Notes: generated from the letters alone by a model not told the origin. 64,000 nt of DNA from Symbiodinium kawagutii (GCA_009767595.1 VSDK01018585.1:72848-136847); one strand, 5' to 3'; shown: positions 17,896 to 29,930, counted from the first letter of the stretch. Program-made: numbers and translations.

Positions 17896-18158
17896 CATTT
17901 GAGCCTGACTTCTCAGGACAAAGCCTTGGTGTCATATGCCATTATTGATCAGCATCAAGCATTATGGTGAACCGTGAGTTGAAATTCATTGTGCTTAAGC
18001 ATCATCAAGTATCAGTAAGCATGAATCATAGGGAGCTATGCCATTTACCATGAACCACTAACCACCATGATCATTGGCCATCATGGTGTCACTAGCCAAT
18101 CATTGGCCCGTCAAAGCCTTAAGCATCATGAACCATAAATCCATCGGCCCATGGCGAG

Positions 18159-18231
18159 GTATGCTCAGCTGCCCTACATCCGTCCTGCTGACAGTCGGGT
18201 GAAGCTTATTGACTTCGGGAACGCCACATAT
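18159..18231 (+). CDS. Kinase exon: DFG strand
   Basis: It begins with G (completing Arg) and then reads YAQLPYIRPADSRVKLIDF and GNATY. The DFG aspartate codon is 18211-18213. Acceptor GCGAG followed by G; donor GT (GTTCCG) at 18232, chosen because it keeps frame with the next exon. Confidence 0.82.
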
Positions 18232-18320
18232 GTTCCGCGCTCAACGGTGAACCGGGATGGAGTTGGTTCATGCTGGGTTCATGGTGGGAAAATCCATGGC
18301 TCAGTGGCGAAATGACCATC

Positions 18321-18400
18321 TGGCTGGTGGTTTGATTGATATGTCTTTTCCCTGGTTGGTTGACGAATGTTTTTCATAGGGGTTGAAACCGCCAGTTGAA
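18321..18400. repeat. TIR family-3 element in kinase intron
   Basis: Left end CTGGCTGGTGGTTTGA, core TTTCCCTGGTTGGTTGACGAATGTTTTTCATAG, right end GGGGTTGAAACCGCCAGTTG. The ends are inverted copies of one another. It begins about 90 bp after the donor at 18232. Confidence 0.55.
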
Positions 18401-19950
18401 TGATTGTTCAATTTGGCTTGAGGTCAATGGTCACAGCTGATTTGGTGGGTTCATGTGCTTCGTATCCTTGAAGACTTGTTGACAGCTACGAAGGGGCAGG
18501 CTGAGCTGTCACAACTCGTGGGGAAGTGTCAATTGCCATTCTTGGATTGGTGACCTTTACCTAGAATTTTGATAGTTGAGGGACGGGCTATAGAATCATC
18601 AGAGACCGTGTTCGAATCCGGTCCCACATAGACCCTCTTAGAATCATCATTTACGACTTGCTTTATCTCAGCGAGACCAGCATGGTGAGCACGGCGTCGC
18701 GGGAGCGCTCGCGGTGGTGATCAAGAAGGATCCAAGAGACAAGGACCCAAAAGTGTTCCTTATTTCCTTAAATGGTTGCCGTAAAATGCATATCTACGAG
18801 CTCAGCTTTCTTTTCTGCAGCGACTTTCTTCGAGCCGTTATGAGGAAAAAAGCGTCGCGATTCATGCTCAAAACATTGCAAACCACATTGAGAATGCATA
18901 TCTCCCTATTTCACCTTCACAACCATGATGTTCCAAATCGTTGGATCTCCAACTGCACGTTACTTGCGCACGATCAACTCACAAGAGCGCGACAAACTAA
19001 TTATGAACAACCATGGGATAGCCATCATACTTATGGTCAAAATTTTGAGTTCTTAAGTGATAAGAAACTTAAGTAGGGATTGACAGCATGCTCTTTCATT
19101 ATAAGCAAATGCCTTATGGGAAATGAACTTGCCATAGGTGATCAGGGGTCAATAGCTGTGCCACAAGGTGACAATTATAGTTCACAGCAGCGTTCGCATG
19201 TTCATGGCCCAGGTGGACATGCATCATTCTTCGGTCATCCAGACGCGACAGCACGCGGGCAGCACAGTTCTCCGGTGGTGCTGTAGCTGTTGGAAAGGCA
19301 CCACCACCGTAAATCTGTGTGGTCAACAGTGCGGCTGGTGATGGTTAATAGTGGTTGTTGCAGGTTAATGGCTTGATGGCGAATGTATGTCCACTGGTGG
19401 GTCATGGTAGTCAATGATGCTTCATGTTAATGAGCAATGATGGTTGATGTTGGTACAATTTGCCGTAGTCAACAACGTGGCAATCCAGAAGTGGGTACCT
19501 GAAAACCAGCCAACTGTTGAAGTTTCAGCCGGGCTTTGGGAGCAGCTGGGACAGCGCTGCTATTCCCCATCGGCAGGAAGATCCAGCTGCTATTCACTAT
19601 AGCCAGCACCATTCTTCACCACGATTAAGCATCATCCAACCATCACTTCACCGTCGTTAATTTTGCCATGACCATCAATGAAGCACCATCACCTGGCGAC
19701 CATGGTAAGGATGGTGCATATCAACCTTGGGTCATCCTAGCCATCAACCTTCAGCATCAATGAAGCCTCAACAAACCATTGTTCACCACCGCTTAACCAT
19801 CACTAGCCACTAGTAATCATGAATTAACCACCATGAACTCATCATTGACCACCACAAACCAGCATGAATTCATGATTGACCACCACTCAGCATCATTAAC
19901 CGTCATGAACCACTAGCCATCATTGATTATTACGTGTCCTTAGCCACCAG

Positions 19951-20037
19951 CCGCACCACGGATGCACGAACTCGCTCACTCGCTCCAGGTATCGCTGCCC
20001 CGAAGTCTTGCTACATCTCGGTTGGAGCGAAAAAGCT
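19951..20037 (+). CDS. Kinase exon: activation segment end (RYRCPEV)
   Basis: Twenty-nine codons starting PHHGCTNSLTRSRYRCPEV and ending LGWSEKA, aligned with the CLK segment HHS...TRxYRxPEV...LGW. Acceptor CCAG; donor GC (GCGCCT) at 20038. Joined to the next exon it reads LGWSEKA-DLWSLGC, the family spacing. Confidence 0.83.
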
Positions 20038-20084
20038 GCGCCTTGGCGGAAGCGGTGAAGCGAGCGAAACGTGGGGGTCCGAAC

Positions 20085-20235
20085 CACCGGAAAAACCCGT
20101 GGAAAACCAGGGGGACATCACCAGGAAAAACCATGAGGAAACCATGGGGAAACCATGGAAGCTATGGAAGACCATTGGAACACCAGTGGCAACCATGGAA
20201 ACCACCAGGAAAACCGTTGGAAACCAGTAGGAAAC
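20085..20235. repeat. Imperfect GGAAACCA-type repeats
   Basis: About a dozen irregular copies of (G)GAAAACCA or GGAAACCA follow the kinase exon at 20037. Both long ORFs across it are low-complexity. Confidence 0.6.
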
Positions 20236-21487
20236 CAACGGAAAATGATGGAAGAGTTGGTCAACTATGCCCAGTAGTGATTAATAATGGTTTTTAGTGG
20301 CAATGCAACATAGCTGACTGGAAAACCGCTATATTGTATGTCATTGTATGTCGAGAAACCCAGGAGGAGACCATCATCGAAATGATTGTCCAAGTTATGT
20401 TAGATCCCCAGAGGGCAGTCGACCTGGTAGCTCCTAAACTGTTTGGAGAATCCATCATTGAGTCAATTGGTGTACCGATACCTTCTGCGGTGTTGGATTC
20501 TAGGATCATCATGACATAATCTGTAATGGTGAATCGTCGAGATTATCTTCGGATTTTCCCATGAATTCATTTGGCCCGTGGTGGGGAGGAAGCGAAGGAG
20601 CCAGGGGTATTCGACGTATGGCTATGGGAGATCTCTGAAACCATCAACCTCTGGTACCTACCTGGGATTTCTCGGACTTCTTTGCAAATGGAGATGGTTA
20701 GCCTAGCCCAACTACCAAGGGGGACCAGAAAGATCTGGAGGCTCTTGAAAGCGATCAGGGAATTGCAACAGCAAGGAAGTCTATGCGACGGGCCCAAATG
20801 CTGGCAGGTTGTTTGATAGCTTGTTGTAAAGGGGTTCGCCAAGAACCAGTAAATGACATGATGCAATGGCCTCAACAATTCATAATTCGTTATTAACAAG
20901 CCAAGGAGACATGCATTTGTTGCAAACATCACTGAAGTGAAAGTGTAACTGTTGTGGTTATTATTGCTCACGTCCGTTCCCAACAACCTGAATCTGGTCG
21001 GCGGTTTCAAGGTGATTTGTCATGTTCAACCGTACGCGGGGACGATCGAGGATAATGACTTGACTTTAGCATACTCTTGGTGCCAGCAACGAGTCCAACC
21101 AGATTCAGAGTTATGTTTGGTCGCTTAGATTTTCCAAACATAACCATTCAGCAAACATAACGGTGACAGCTTAAGGCTAAGATCAACGGTGAGTTGCCGT
21201 CATTGCTTCTACTGGCTGTTGGGACGGAGCTACGGAGCTTCCGCTCCAACCAAATGGTAGGGAGTGGAGGTATAGCCGTCCACTACTAACATGTTTGCTG
21301 AGAAAGGACAATCATACGATCATCAAAGTAACTCACTATACCCTAATGATAGATTATATGATATTAGTTAGTATCATTCCCATCATTGTAATATTGTTGG
21401 GGTATAGGTATAATATGATATTTTAACTCCCAATTTTATATGATAAATTCCCATGACTTGGTTGGTGAAACCTCCCGGAACGTCCAG

Positions 21488-21571
21488 GATTTGTGGAGCT
21501 TGGGCTGCATCCTGTGGGAGCTCTACAGTGGTTCCATGCTCTTCGAGACTCACAACAGCCCTGAACACCTG
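21488..21571 (+). CDS. Kinase exon: helix F (DLWSLGC)
   Basis: [19 protein letters not shown] then ETHNSPEHL, the CLK helix F and the start of the LAMMER signature. Acceptor TCCAG followed by G. The donor is most likely GC (GCACCG at 21572), but the alternative end two bases later would supply the phase needed by the next exon. The exact border is unsettled. Confidence 0.85.
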
Positions 21572-21742
21572 GCACCGCGGCGGCAGAGATCCCCACAAAA
21601 AAACTCGTCAGTTCTGCTGGTGGCTTGGAACAGTGTCTTAGTTTCCCCTGATATACTGGAATGATTGCTACTAGCCACTAGTACTGGTTATCCATGATTG
21701 GTTAAAAGGCACCTTTTTTTCGGATTTTTTTGCACCCACCAG

Positions 21743-21803
21743 AGATGTTCATAGCAGAATTCCTGCTCCCATGGCTTCACAGCTGATGGCTACCGGCGGC
21801 AAG
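21743..21803 (+). CDS. Kinase exon: after the LAMMER motif
   Basis: Frame from 21744 reads DVHSRIPAPMASQLMATGGK, matching the CLK segment G-x-I-P-x-x-M. Acceptor ACCAG; donor GC (GCTATG) at 21804. The first base must complete a codon from the previous exon, and that junction does not resolve cleanly. The LAMMER tetrad itself is degenerate (HLA-DVHS). Confidence 0.6.
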
Positions 21804-22293
21804 GCTATGGCCATGGCCCCTTGCTAATGGCAACAAGAAACCCAGCTTTGGGAACGGAGTGTTTACTTGGGTTGCTCCAGGTGTATATTCACGTTTCGAT
21901 TTATTTATTTATTTACTTATTTATGTATTGATTTGTTTATTTTTACATGTGTATATCTATATATTTATTTATGTATTTACTTATTTTCTTTTACATTTGT
22001 ATATTTATATCTTTATAAATCCTATTTATATTTATCTTTATATTTATTTATTTATTTGTTTAAGAGTGTGAAAGGATTAATGATGCTCTATTGTTAATGG
22101 TGTCAATCCGATTCTTTTTTCCATTGCCAAGATGTTTTGTGGGCTGTTGTGTTTTTTAAAATTGAGCATTAGCTGCAACTAGTCGCTTTTGTGAACACGG
22201 GATCACCTGTATGATTTTGGGCCGTCCAAGCTTCAGTGATTTGATGATTGATCATCATCAACCATTCTAAATGTGTAATCTAGACTTGACAGA

Positions 22294-22344
<51 letters not shown>
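22294..22344. repeat. (CAT)n microsatellite
   Basis: Seventeen consecutive CAT units in a kinase intron. Confidence 0.95.
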
Positions 22345-22510
22345 GAAGTGAACCGTCATTAACCACTACAATCACCAAGTGAAAAATCAACCACAAATAG
22401 ACCATTAACCCACTAACCATAGATCTTCATCAACACTTTCTCCTGCTGAGGCCCTGATCGAAAGATGCTGGACGCAAATGGGAACTGCATGTTGCCTTGG
22501 AAAAACATCA

Positions 22511-22593
22511 GTTGGGAACCCCCCTAGTCATCCAATATCAATCATCTATAGCAATAGACCCGCCCTTTTTAGGGGTCCCCTATTTGGAGAAAC
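22511..22593. repeat. TIR family-1 element
   Basis: The right end reads TAGGGGTCCCCTATTTGGAGAAAC, and the left part reads GGGAACCCCCCTAGTCATCCAATAT, in inverted relation. It lies inside the kinase intron. Confidence 0.6.
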
Positions 22594-24010
22594 CCCAAGT
22601 TCTACGACCTTTGTGGGCGGAAAAAAAGATTATTCTGCGTACTCCGACCTCCAAGTGGTGAAGGCTTGGCGGCGAGTAAGTCTTTCAGGGGGCTGCAGCA
22701 CCAAATGTTGCGGCTGGGGTGAACATCCCTAGTGCTTGCCGTAGCCGGGTAGGAAGCCATTCCCGGAACGGCTGCTCTTGGATATCCCGGAGCGCTGTGA
22801 ATCCTCAGTCAATGTTGATGTTTCGTCGTGGTAAATCGATGGGGGGAAAGACGCTTTTCATGCATCAAAGACGTAATTCTGAGATCTACATTTAAACATA
22901 CTACTTACATAGCAGCGTTCCATACAAAGACTATCCATACAACACAAAAAATCCAAACTGCAAGCCTAACTGCGGCGAATCTCACGACGTCCATTGATGG
23001 CTTTCGACCATTCAGAAATCCTCCGCGCTGAGGAAGCTTGGGCCGATTCCCCGATGCTTGGCTGTTGGAAGGGCGATTTCCAGCATGTGCCGGTAGCCTG
23101 TGGCAGTCACCTGTGGCATGCTGCTTGAGAATCAGGGTGTGACCCTGTTTCAGTGCTGGAGGCTGTAGCTGTGTTTCCTCGATATCACGATGGTAGCACT
23201 TGGCTGGAGAATCATGATGATCAAGAAAGAAATCATCAATGGTGGATACCAGGATCGTGGGGAAGCAACCTTTGAAAGGGTGGTTGCCGAGGAGTCAATG
23301 CTCAGCCGTGTTGGCGGCAAGACCAAGCAGCGCTTCGTTTCAGAAGATGGAACACAGCGTCTTGGCATGTCCTGGCACTCAAGGAGGGCGTTGTAGCAAC
23401 CTCCACTGGTCTCGATGATTGGTTTGGACCATCTTTGGGTTGGGCAAAGTTTGGTTTTGTTCATCATGTTGTGCGATGTTACGGTATGCAATCACGACTA
23501 GTTACAATCATAGGCGTACTACTATCGGATAAAGCTACTTTAGCAAATGACATATACCAAGAACTGAGTTTGTTTGGATGTTCACGAAGCCATTGGGAGG
23601 AAAACCATGAAAACCATCAGGAGGAGGCAAGTACCACTCACCATCAGGAGGAGGTAAGTAACATGAAGTAACATGAAGTAACTATAGTTAACCACCTCTG
23701 ATTTGTGATTGCGAGGCATGCGCGCAAGTGCGTTTCATGTGCCGATATCAGGAGCCCTGCAGTAGGACCGGCAGCGAGCTCCAGGACCACAGCTTCCACA
23801 TGCTTCCACTGTCCACTACCAACCATCAACCACGACATACCAGGACCACTGACAAAGATCATCAACATTCATAATTAAACCATCTTGATCTGCCAAAGCA
23901 TCAATGCTTCAAAGACCAAAGTCATAAACCATCCTGATCTGCCGAAGCATCAATTTTCACATGTGATCCACCATTCTCCGATGATTTTCTTGGTGCCATG
24001 GCCTTCCCAG

Positions 24011-24058
24011 TGCGGCCCCAGGCTTCAATGGCCCGACAACGCCGAGTCAGAGAAATCG
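24011..24058 (+). CDS. Kinase exon: LQWPDNAESEKS segment
   Basis: Sixteen codons, CGPRLQWPDNAESEKS, matching the CLK stretch L-x-W-P-(E/D)-N-A-x-S-x-x-S. Acceptor CCCAG; donor GT (GTGCCC) at 24059. Phase 0 on both sides, consistent with the neighbours. Confidence 0.78.
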
Positions 24059-24739
24059 GTGCCCTGATGAATCCGAAGCGAGAAGCCGTGCGGTACCGCT
24101 GGAAGATCGAGGAAGAAAAGTGCTTGGTGAATGGATCATTGGTTGGTTAAGTGGTTGGTCAAGTGGTTCGTGAATGAATAAATGAACGGATCGTTGGTTG
24201 GTGATGGTTGGCTCATCAATCATCCGTTAGTGGATGGTTTAGTGGTTGGTTCATGATGGCTGATTGTTGGTGAATGTACAATTTGTTAGTGAATGAATGG
24301 TGAATTGGTTTGTGAACGAGTGTTCATTGGCAGTTGGTTGGTGATTTATGACCTGCTTCTTGAAGCAAGGTTAATGATAGTGTCAATACTAATGATAGAC
24401 AACAACAGCTGATTGATGGCTCATCAATGGCTAATGATCATTCACGTTTGATTGATGGTTGGTGCTGGCTGATGCAAAGTTTGCTTACGCTGTTCCGAGA
24501 TTGCCTCTTCTTGTTGCAAATGTTGGCACCCATGCCATCAATCACAAGCTGTTTAAAGCTACGCAATTTTCAATACCGCAAGCAATTGCTTGTGTTTGTG
24601 GTTGAGTGCACGCGCGACTTGAAGTACACAGTACAGTATTCTCATGTGTTTCCTTATTTGCTTTGCAGGTTTGTTTTCTTACTTCCTGCCCAAGTGAAGA
24701 TACACAGTGACAAAAGCAAGCCGATTCATCAAATCACCA

Positions 24740-24915
24740 CCGGTTGGCGGTTTGATGGGCATTTTTACTTTCCCTGGTTGTTATTAACAAAAGGTTGAGC
24801 ATATTTTTCATAGGGGTGGTTCAACCCCAACCATGGTCATAGTTGACTGGTTGATAATATCAACAAATGGTTGGTTGACAAATATTGTTCATGGGGGTGG
24901 TTCAACCACGAACCA
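24740..24915. repeat. Two TIR family-3 elements in tandem
   Basis: One copy spans about 24740-24833 (GGTTGGCGGTTTGA ... TTTTCATAGGGGTGGTTCAACC). A second, partial copy spans about 24845-24915 (GGTTGGTTGACAAATATTGTTCATGGGGGTGGTTCAACCACGAACCAG). Both lie in the intron between kinase exons 24011-24058 and 25493-25549. Confidence 0.5.
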
Positions 24916-25492
24916 GTTTAATGTCCAAGTTGTGGCCAGTCATTTGCTACGAATCGTGAAGCTCGATACATTGCATTGCACCCATCGACACGAATTGGAG
25001 ACTTTTCTGGGACCAATTTCAAGCAGTCACCTGAAGAGTGGTTCAATTGATCCCAACTCACCACTCAGCATTTTCCACAGATATGATTGGTTGATATGGC
25101 TGATGGTTCCTTATCGCTTCAAGCGATCATTGACCAGGACTCAACATTCATTACTGGCCACCAGTAATCAACCATTCCTTGATTCCTTGGCCATTATTAT
25201 TGACCCTACAAACAAGCAATGTTCAGCATCGCCCAATCATCGATTCACAATTCATGAAGAATTTACTCACGACCAATTCACAATTCCTAAGCCATGGCTT
25301 GCATTAACTACAAATCGGCGTGAACCTGCTCATTAATCATCGACCAACCAGTCATTTACCGCTTGTCCAGTTGCTTATCCAGACCAGTTTGCCATTGATC
25401 AACCATCGGTTGACCATCTATTTACCCGCCAACCGTTGACTATCCACCTTGGTGAGTTCCCCTGATGGTGCCCATCAAACCTCCAGATTCAG

Positions 25493-25549
25493 GTGATGAA
25501 AGTCATCCGGCAGTGGCCACTGGAGAACCGTGTTCCACCGGAGCATTTG
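25493..25549 (+). CDS. Kinase exon: VMKVIRQWPLENRVPPEHL
   Basis: Nineteen codons after an ATTCAG acceptor (followed by G); donor GA (GAACCT) at 25550. The phase is right for both neighbours, giving AESEKS-VMKVIRQ and PPEHL-DFVHFLRG. Similarity to CLKs is modest here, as this segment is variable in the family. Confidence 0.65.
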
Positions 25550-26408
25550 GAACCTTGGAGATCCATGAAAGAGACACCCCAAGTGATGGGACAATCATGC
25601 TGGGTCCATGGTGGTTTGCTGACGGCTTCTGGATGGTTAACTGGTGGTTGCTTAACTGTTGGTTAGGTGATGTCTAACTGGTGGTGCACTGATGAATACT
25701 GAGTCGTTAACCATCAAGTAAACCATCATGATGTTCACATTGGTTTTATTTATTGAATCCAGACTTTCTGGAAAATCATGACTGGATTCAATAGATATGA
25801 ACATGATGAATGGTGCCTTGATGTTTCGATTCCCAGTGACTGTGACCAACGAAAAGCAGCATTTTGATGTTCACATTGATCTTTTGTTGGGCTCATCAGT
25901 TCGAACCATCAATTGGAACCGAATCTAGCTACAAGTAGAACAGGATGAACCATCAGCAACAATCATTATACAACCATGGTTTGCCAGTCATAAACCGTTG
26001 AATAATCATCATTAGTGAGTTTTCGGCCATCATAATTCAGCCATGTATTTCATAGCTAGCGTTTCCACGAGATAGCTAATATAGTCAAGTAACCACTGTC
26101 GACCGCCAATGAACCATTGGCTAACCATCATGTATCATCACTAAACCATCAATTAACTAGTCCTCGTCCATTACCAATCGCCACACACTCATTAACCATT
26201 AGTCATTTAGCCATAATCATCCCTTGGCTAACCGTCTCTCATGACTTAAGCACCCAATGAACTTCATTATTTCACCCTTAGAGTGACGATAGTTCACCCC
26301 AATAACTCCTGCTCTTAACCATCTATATTTCACCTAGTAAGCCCTACTAACCATAACAATCCCCTATAAGTGATCGATTCAATCACTTTTTGGATATCCC
26401 AAATGGGT

Positions 26409-26480
26409 GTTTCTCAAGTCATAGGGGGTCTCTACTTATCGTCCAGCTTAACCATTGATAGCAATAAACCAACCATTTTA
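26409..26480. repeat. Partial TIR family-1 element
   Basis: It has an intact left end GTTTCTCAAGTCATAGGGGG and the internal AATAAACCAACCATTTTA, but the right terminus is not recognisable. Confidence 0.45.
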
Positions 26481-26878
26481 GTTGATGTATTCACTATTCT
26501 TGCTTCTAATCCTCCTGTTCTTAACCGTTATCAACCCTTATTAACCATTCTTAACCACTGTTCAACCACAAATGGCGGTTGTTAAACCACTTGTTAACCA
26601 GAATGTGAAACCACCGTTCATTGACCATCATAGTTGGTGCAAACCTATCATTAACAATAATTAACCATTCTACACCACTGTTAACCCTTATTATCCATAA
26701 CTGTTTAACCATTATCAAACCATTGTTCGCCATTAGTACACCATGACCATGATCAACATTACTATAACCATTGTTAATGCTATTTTTGGTTGATTCATGA
26801 CCTTATCATTCACCACTGCAAGCCATCAATAAACCCACCATAACTTGGGTGTCCCCAGTTGCCGGGCGGCCGCCCCAG

Positions 26879-26929
26879 GACTTCGTCCATTTTCTTCGGG
26901 GTTTGTTGGCCTTGGAGCCTTCGCAACGG
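26879..26929 (+). CDS. Last recognisable kinase exon (C-lobe helix H)
   Basis: Seventeen codons, DFVHFLRGLLALEPSQR, equivalent to the CLK helix D-(L/F)-x-x-x-(L/M)-x-x-(M/L)-L-x-x-(D/E)-P-x-x-R. Acceptor CCCAG followed by G; donor GA (GAAGTG) at 26930, or GT three bases later. The following HPFF-type exon was not found. Confidence 0.8.
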
Positions 26930-27009
26930 GAAGTGCCACAGCAGTGCAGGTGCGCCCGGGGGCACGGCCGAGGTCGCAAGGGCCACGGCCGGAGATGGTG
27001 AGGTCGTGG

Positions 27010-27052
27010 GTGATGGGTTGGATGGGTTGGATGGGTTGGATGGGTTGGGTGG
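27010..27052. repeat. Nonamer tandem repeat (GATGGGTTG)n
   Basis: Between four and five copies of a 9-bp unit follow the last kinase exon. Confidence 0.9.
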
Positions 27053-27084
27053 TCGGTTGGGTGATAGTTTGTTCATGGCGGTTG

Positions 27085-27182
27085 GCTTTTCAAGCCCTAG
27101 GGGACGCCCGAAAATGGATAGTATACAACTATAAATTGTTCAGATAATGGATGATTTGGGGGGCGCACCTATGTTGGGAAAC
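27085..27182. repeat. TIR family-1 element
   Basis: Left end GCTTTTCAAGCCCTAGGGGACGCCCGAAAATGG, and right end GATTTGGGGGGCGCACC...GGGAAAC. The arms are inverted copies with several mismatches. Confidence 0.55.
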
Positions 27183-28710
27183 GCCCATATGGTGGGTTAA
27201 TCAATGGTTCGTTGATGGTTCAGTGATGGTTGAGTAGTGGACCATTCGCCAAGCATCATTTGCCACTTTGTGGACCAACCCATGTCTTTTTTTACCATCT
27301 TCACGTTCTCATCATTACTTCACTGTTATCAACAGTGGTCGGGCATCATTTAACCATCAATTCAATAGGTTGAACCATGAAATGGTGATGGCAAAGCTGG
27401 TTGATGAGTTGCGGGTAGATGATGCTGGTTAACCATGATTATTTGCTGGTGAATTTTTGGTAATGATCATGACCTACATTGACCATGATAGGTGATGGTT
27501 TGACCCATGCTCAATGCTGGTGATGCGCAATGAGAATAACCATGGCGAATGACGCTGACCTTTCCCTCTAAAAGGTGCGGGTTTCAGGGGCAGATGGGAT
27601 GATTTCATCGGAGGGGTGCCACACTGATGGCTTTGCAAGAACTACTACTGTAGAAGCAATTAATTAAGCATGAATCTTGACTATCCAAGCAATCAATTCA
27701 CTGGCTTTCAACCACTTACTGTATAAGCACTTTGCTACTCATGAGTTATGTATAAGCGTTAACCCAACTCTGTTCGCCATCTCTCCCAAAATGCATATAA
27801 AGGTGTAACATGCCAGCTATTCTGTTCAGTTGTGTTTGGAGGTCCATTGTGTCTAGAGTCTACAGCGAATTCTGAGCAGGAGTGGTTCGCAGTTGTTGTC
27901 ACTGGTGGTGTCGGCTGATTCACCTACTGGTACCATTCCAACATCTACCGTTGGCATATTACCAATGTTCTTGTTTGCGCTCATTAATTTTCACAGCATA
28001 TCATAGGCCAGATCCCCCCAAAACTGTCAATGAGTATTGGCTCATTGCTATTCACCACCAATATGAACCACCAATATTCTGTTTTTGGTCAATGAGGCCC
28101 TGCTCTTAGTGGTACTTAAGCACTACCTACCTCTGTGGCGTTGGTCCATGATAAGCCACTGACCCCCATCATGAAGTCAAGGCAGCTGGCAACTTGAGGT
28201 TCCTGTCGATGGACTACAAGGAGTGAGAAGATTCGTGAGGAGATCTTGAGCGGTTGGGCACATCCCTATGGTTACTATGTTTACTATCGTTACGTTGGTC
28301 AAACTCTTGCTACTGTGGTTACTTCATGGCAGCAAACCTATGAAGATAGGAATCACAAAATGTTTCTGGAATTAAGGTCGTTACTTATATTTTTTCATCA
28401 GACCAGTCACTAGTGGCTTCAGCGGAACACATTTGTGAATGCTTGCGACCATCAGCTGGCAGCAACCATTGAGATACCCCAGGTAGTTCGAAGACCAACA
28501 TGGCTGGGTACGGCTGATGCTTATGCCATCGGACGAACCGAGCGCCGTTGGGCTCGTTGTACAAAGCTGCGACTTGGCCGGCTGCGCTGCATTTTTTTCG
28601 GGCCAAGATGTGCCAAGCAATGTCCACAAGGCATCATGGAGGACGGTTTGGTGTAGCTTTTGCTTAGTGATGGTTATGACTAGTGATGGTTGGCGCTGGA
28701 AGGTCATGAG

Positions 28711-28783
28711 TGAGGGTACCAGCTTGGTCATGTTCGATTTCGGGATCTACAGCTTCCTAGGGCGGTTTCACAAGCTGAAGCGG
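28711..28783 (+). CDS. Possible exon, unidentified
   Basis: Frame reads GTSLVMFDFGIYSFLGRFHKL then KRI before a stop. Composition is protein-like. The borders are uncertain, with an ATGAG-type acceptor upstream and a GA-type donor candidate downstream. Confidence 0.3.
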
Positions 28784-29638
28784 ATCTGAGAAGAATCACC
28801 AGCTGGTGGAGGGATGTGATCACGCCTTTCGAAGGGCCTGTAAAGGTGGAGCAAGCAGGAGCTACCAGGAGTCCCGGAACCAAATGCTAGATGATGATTG
28901 ATAGATGTTGCTGGTTGTTGATGATGGCTAGTCATGTACGATGATGGGTAAGAATGGCTGATGGTGGCCAGTCACGGGAGATGATGGGCAAATGAATGAA
29001 ACGGATCACCATGCATTGAGCCGGGCTGGGGAAGAGGATTCCCTGATCATCCTGCAGTTGTCTCCAGTAGGGGCGCCAGTTTAAGCCAGGAATTTGACTC
29101 ATCATCCTTCGCAAGTCGCCATGATTGCCAGGCACTACCAACGAGCTTATTAACCAGCCATTTACCATCATAAACCCTCACTAGCCAGTTTATTTGCCAC
29201 CCATGAGACATGATTAATCCATTACCAATCAGCTGATTTATCATTGCAGCGATTGACCTACCTGCCAGCATAGTTCGAGCGATCACATTGCAGCTGGCCA
29301 TGCCGGAAAGTGACGTGCAGCCAAGAAAAGGCTACTGTGGATACACATCAGACAGAAGCCAAAATTGCGCCGGATTGGCTGTAGTTCTTGACTGCCGGGT
29401 GACGGGTGACCATCAGAAGGCATGATTTTGAGTTTGTCCCCGCCTGCTGTTCATTAGGGATTCATTTTTAAACAAATCATGGGTAGGCTTCGTTGCTGTG
29501 AGCATGCGGTTTTTGCTGTTTATGAACGCCCCTCACAGATGCGATGTGATGATTTTGAAAGCTCCCTACTCACAAGTTCAGTGCTACCAACTGAAGGGGA
29601 CTGCATCAAGTAGCAATGCTGGTGCCATTCATATCCAG

Positions 29639-29723
29639 ACGCCCAAATGAAGACAAAGGCATGATAAAGGAGATGGAACTGGGCGACGCAGTGGGCATCG
29701 AAGCCTTGGTGAAGCGCAAGCAG
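29639..29723 (+). CDS. Exon of unidentified gene (acidic/basic helix)
   Basis: After a TCCAG acceptor the frame reads ...RPNEDKGMIKEMELGDAV... EALVKRKQ and ends at a CAG/GTGGGA donor. Alternating acidic and basic residues suggest a helix. No family is recognised. The frame stays open beyond the donor to 29816. Confidence 0.45.
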
Positions 29724-29880
29724 GTGGGAGCTTGGCGCTGGGAGCGCTGGGAGCGACGGGTCAGCCATGCAGGACGTCTGAAATCGTTCCGCACGGAAGC
29801 CGCAGCAAATGGATGATTTGTGTGATCCCTGTCAGCCATATTAAGCCGCATTCAGCCTATATATTGGTGCAAGATCCGTT

Positions 29881-29930
29881 GATGGTGATGATGATGATGA
29901 TGATGATGCTGGTGGTGGTGGTGGTGATGA
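29881..29930. repeat. GATGAT/GGTGGT trinucleotide tract
   Basis: GAT repeats switching to GGT repeats. Confidence 0.85.

Larger units (their letters stand above)
12585..26929 (+). other. LAMMER/CLK-type protein kinase gene (multi-exon locus)
   Basis: Fourteen exons plus a tentative N-terminal one read in order as a CLK/LAMMER dual-specificity kinase: IQELLGDGAFGRV (Gly loop), DVALK (ATP lysine), VIRDVERYRDNAQIE, ELLGHSLYDFLK, THTDLKP-ENILL (the HTD variant is diagnostic of LAMMER kinases), [78 protein letters not shown] kinases phosphorylate SR splicing factors in the nucleus; that role is family knowledge. Donors are a mix of GT, GC and GA. The end of the C-lobe (the HPFF-type helix) was not found. 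Introns hold no other genes that I can see, only TGG/CCA-rich DNA, microsatellites and inverted-repeat elements. Confidence 0.85.
26930..28710. other. Long non-coding stretch after the last kinase exon
   Basis: It contains a nonamer tandem (27010-27052), a TIR family-1 element (27085-27182) and TGG-rich then CCA-rich DNA. A GC-richer island at 28430-28655 has overlapping open frames on both strands but no clear splice-bounded exon. The missing kinase C-terminus could lie here but was not seen. Confidence 0.5.

Noticed and set aside
18672-18720. Possible kinase microexon ETSMVST or RDQHGEH
   Set aside because: Neither reading keeps the phase between the DFG exon and the RYRCPEV exon. Direct joining at 18231/19951 works better.
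21859-22097. Tyr/Ile/Phe-rich ORFs
   Set aside because: They come from an ATTT/TTTA low-complexity tract.
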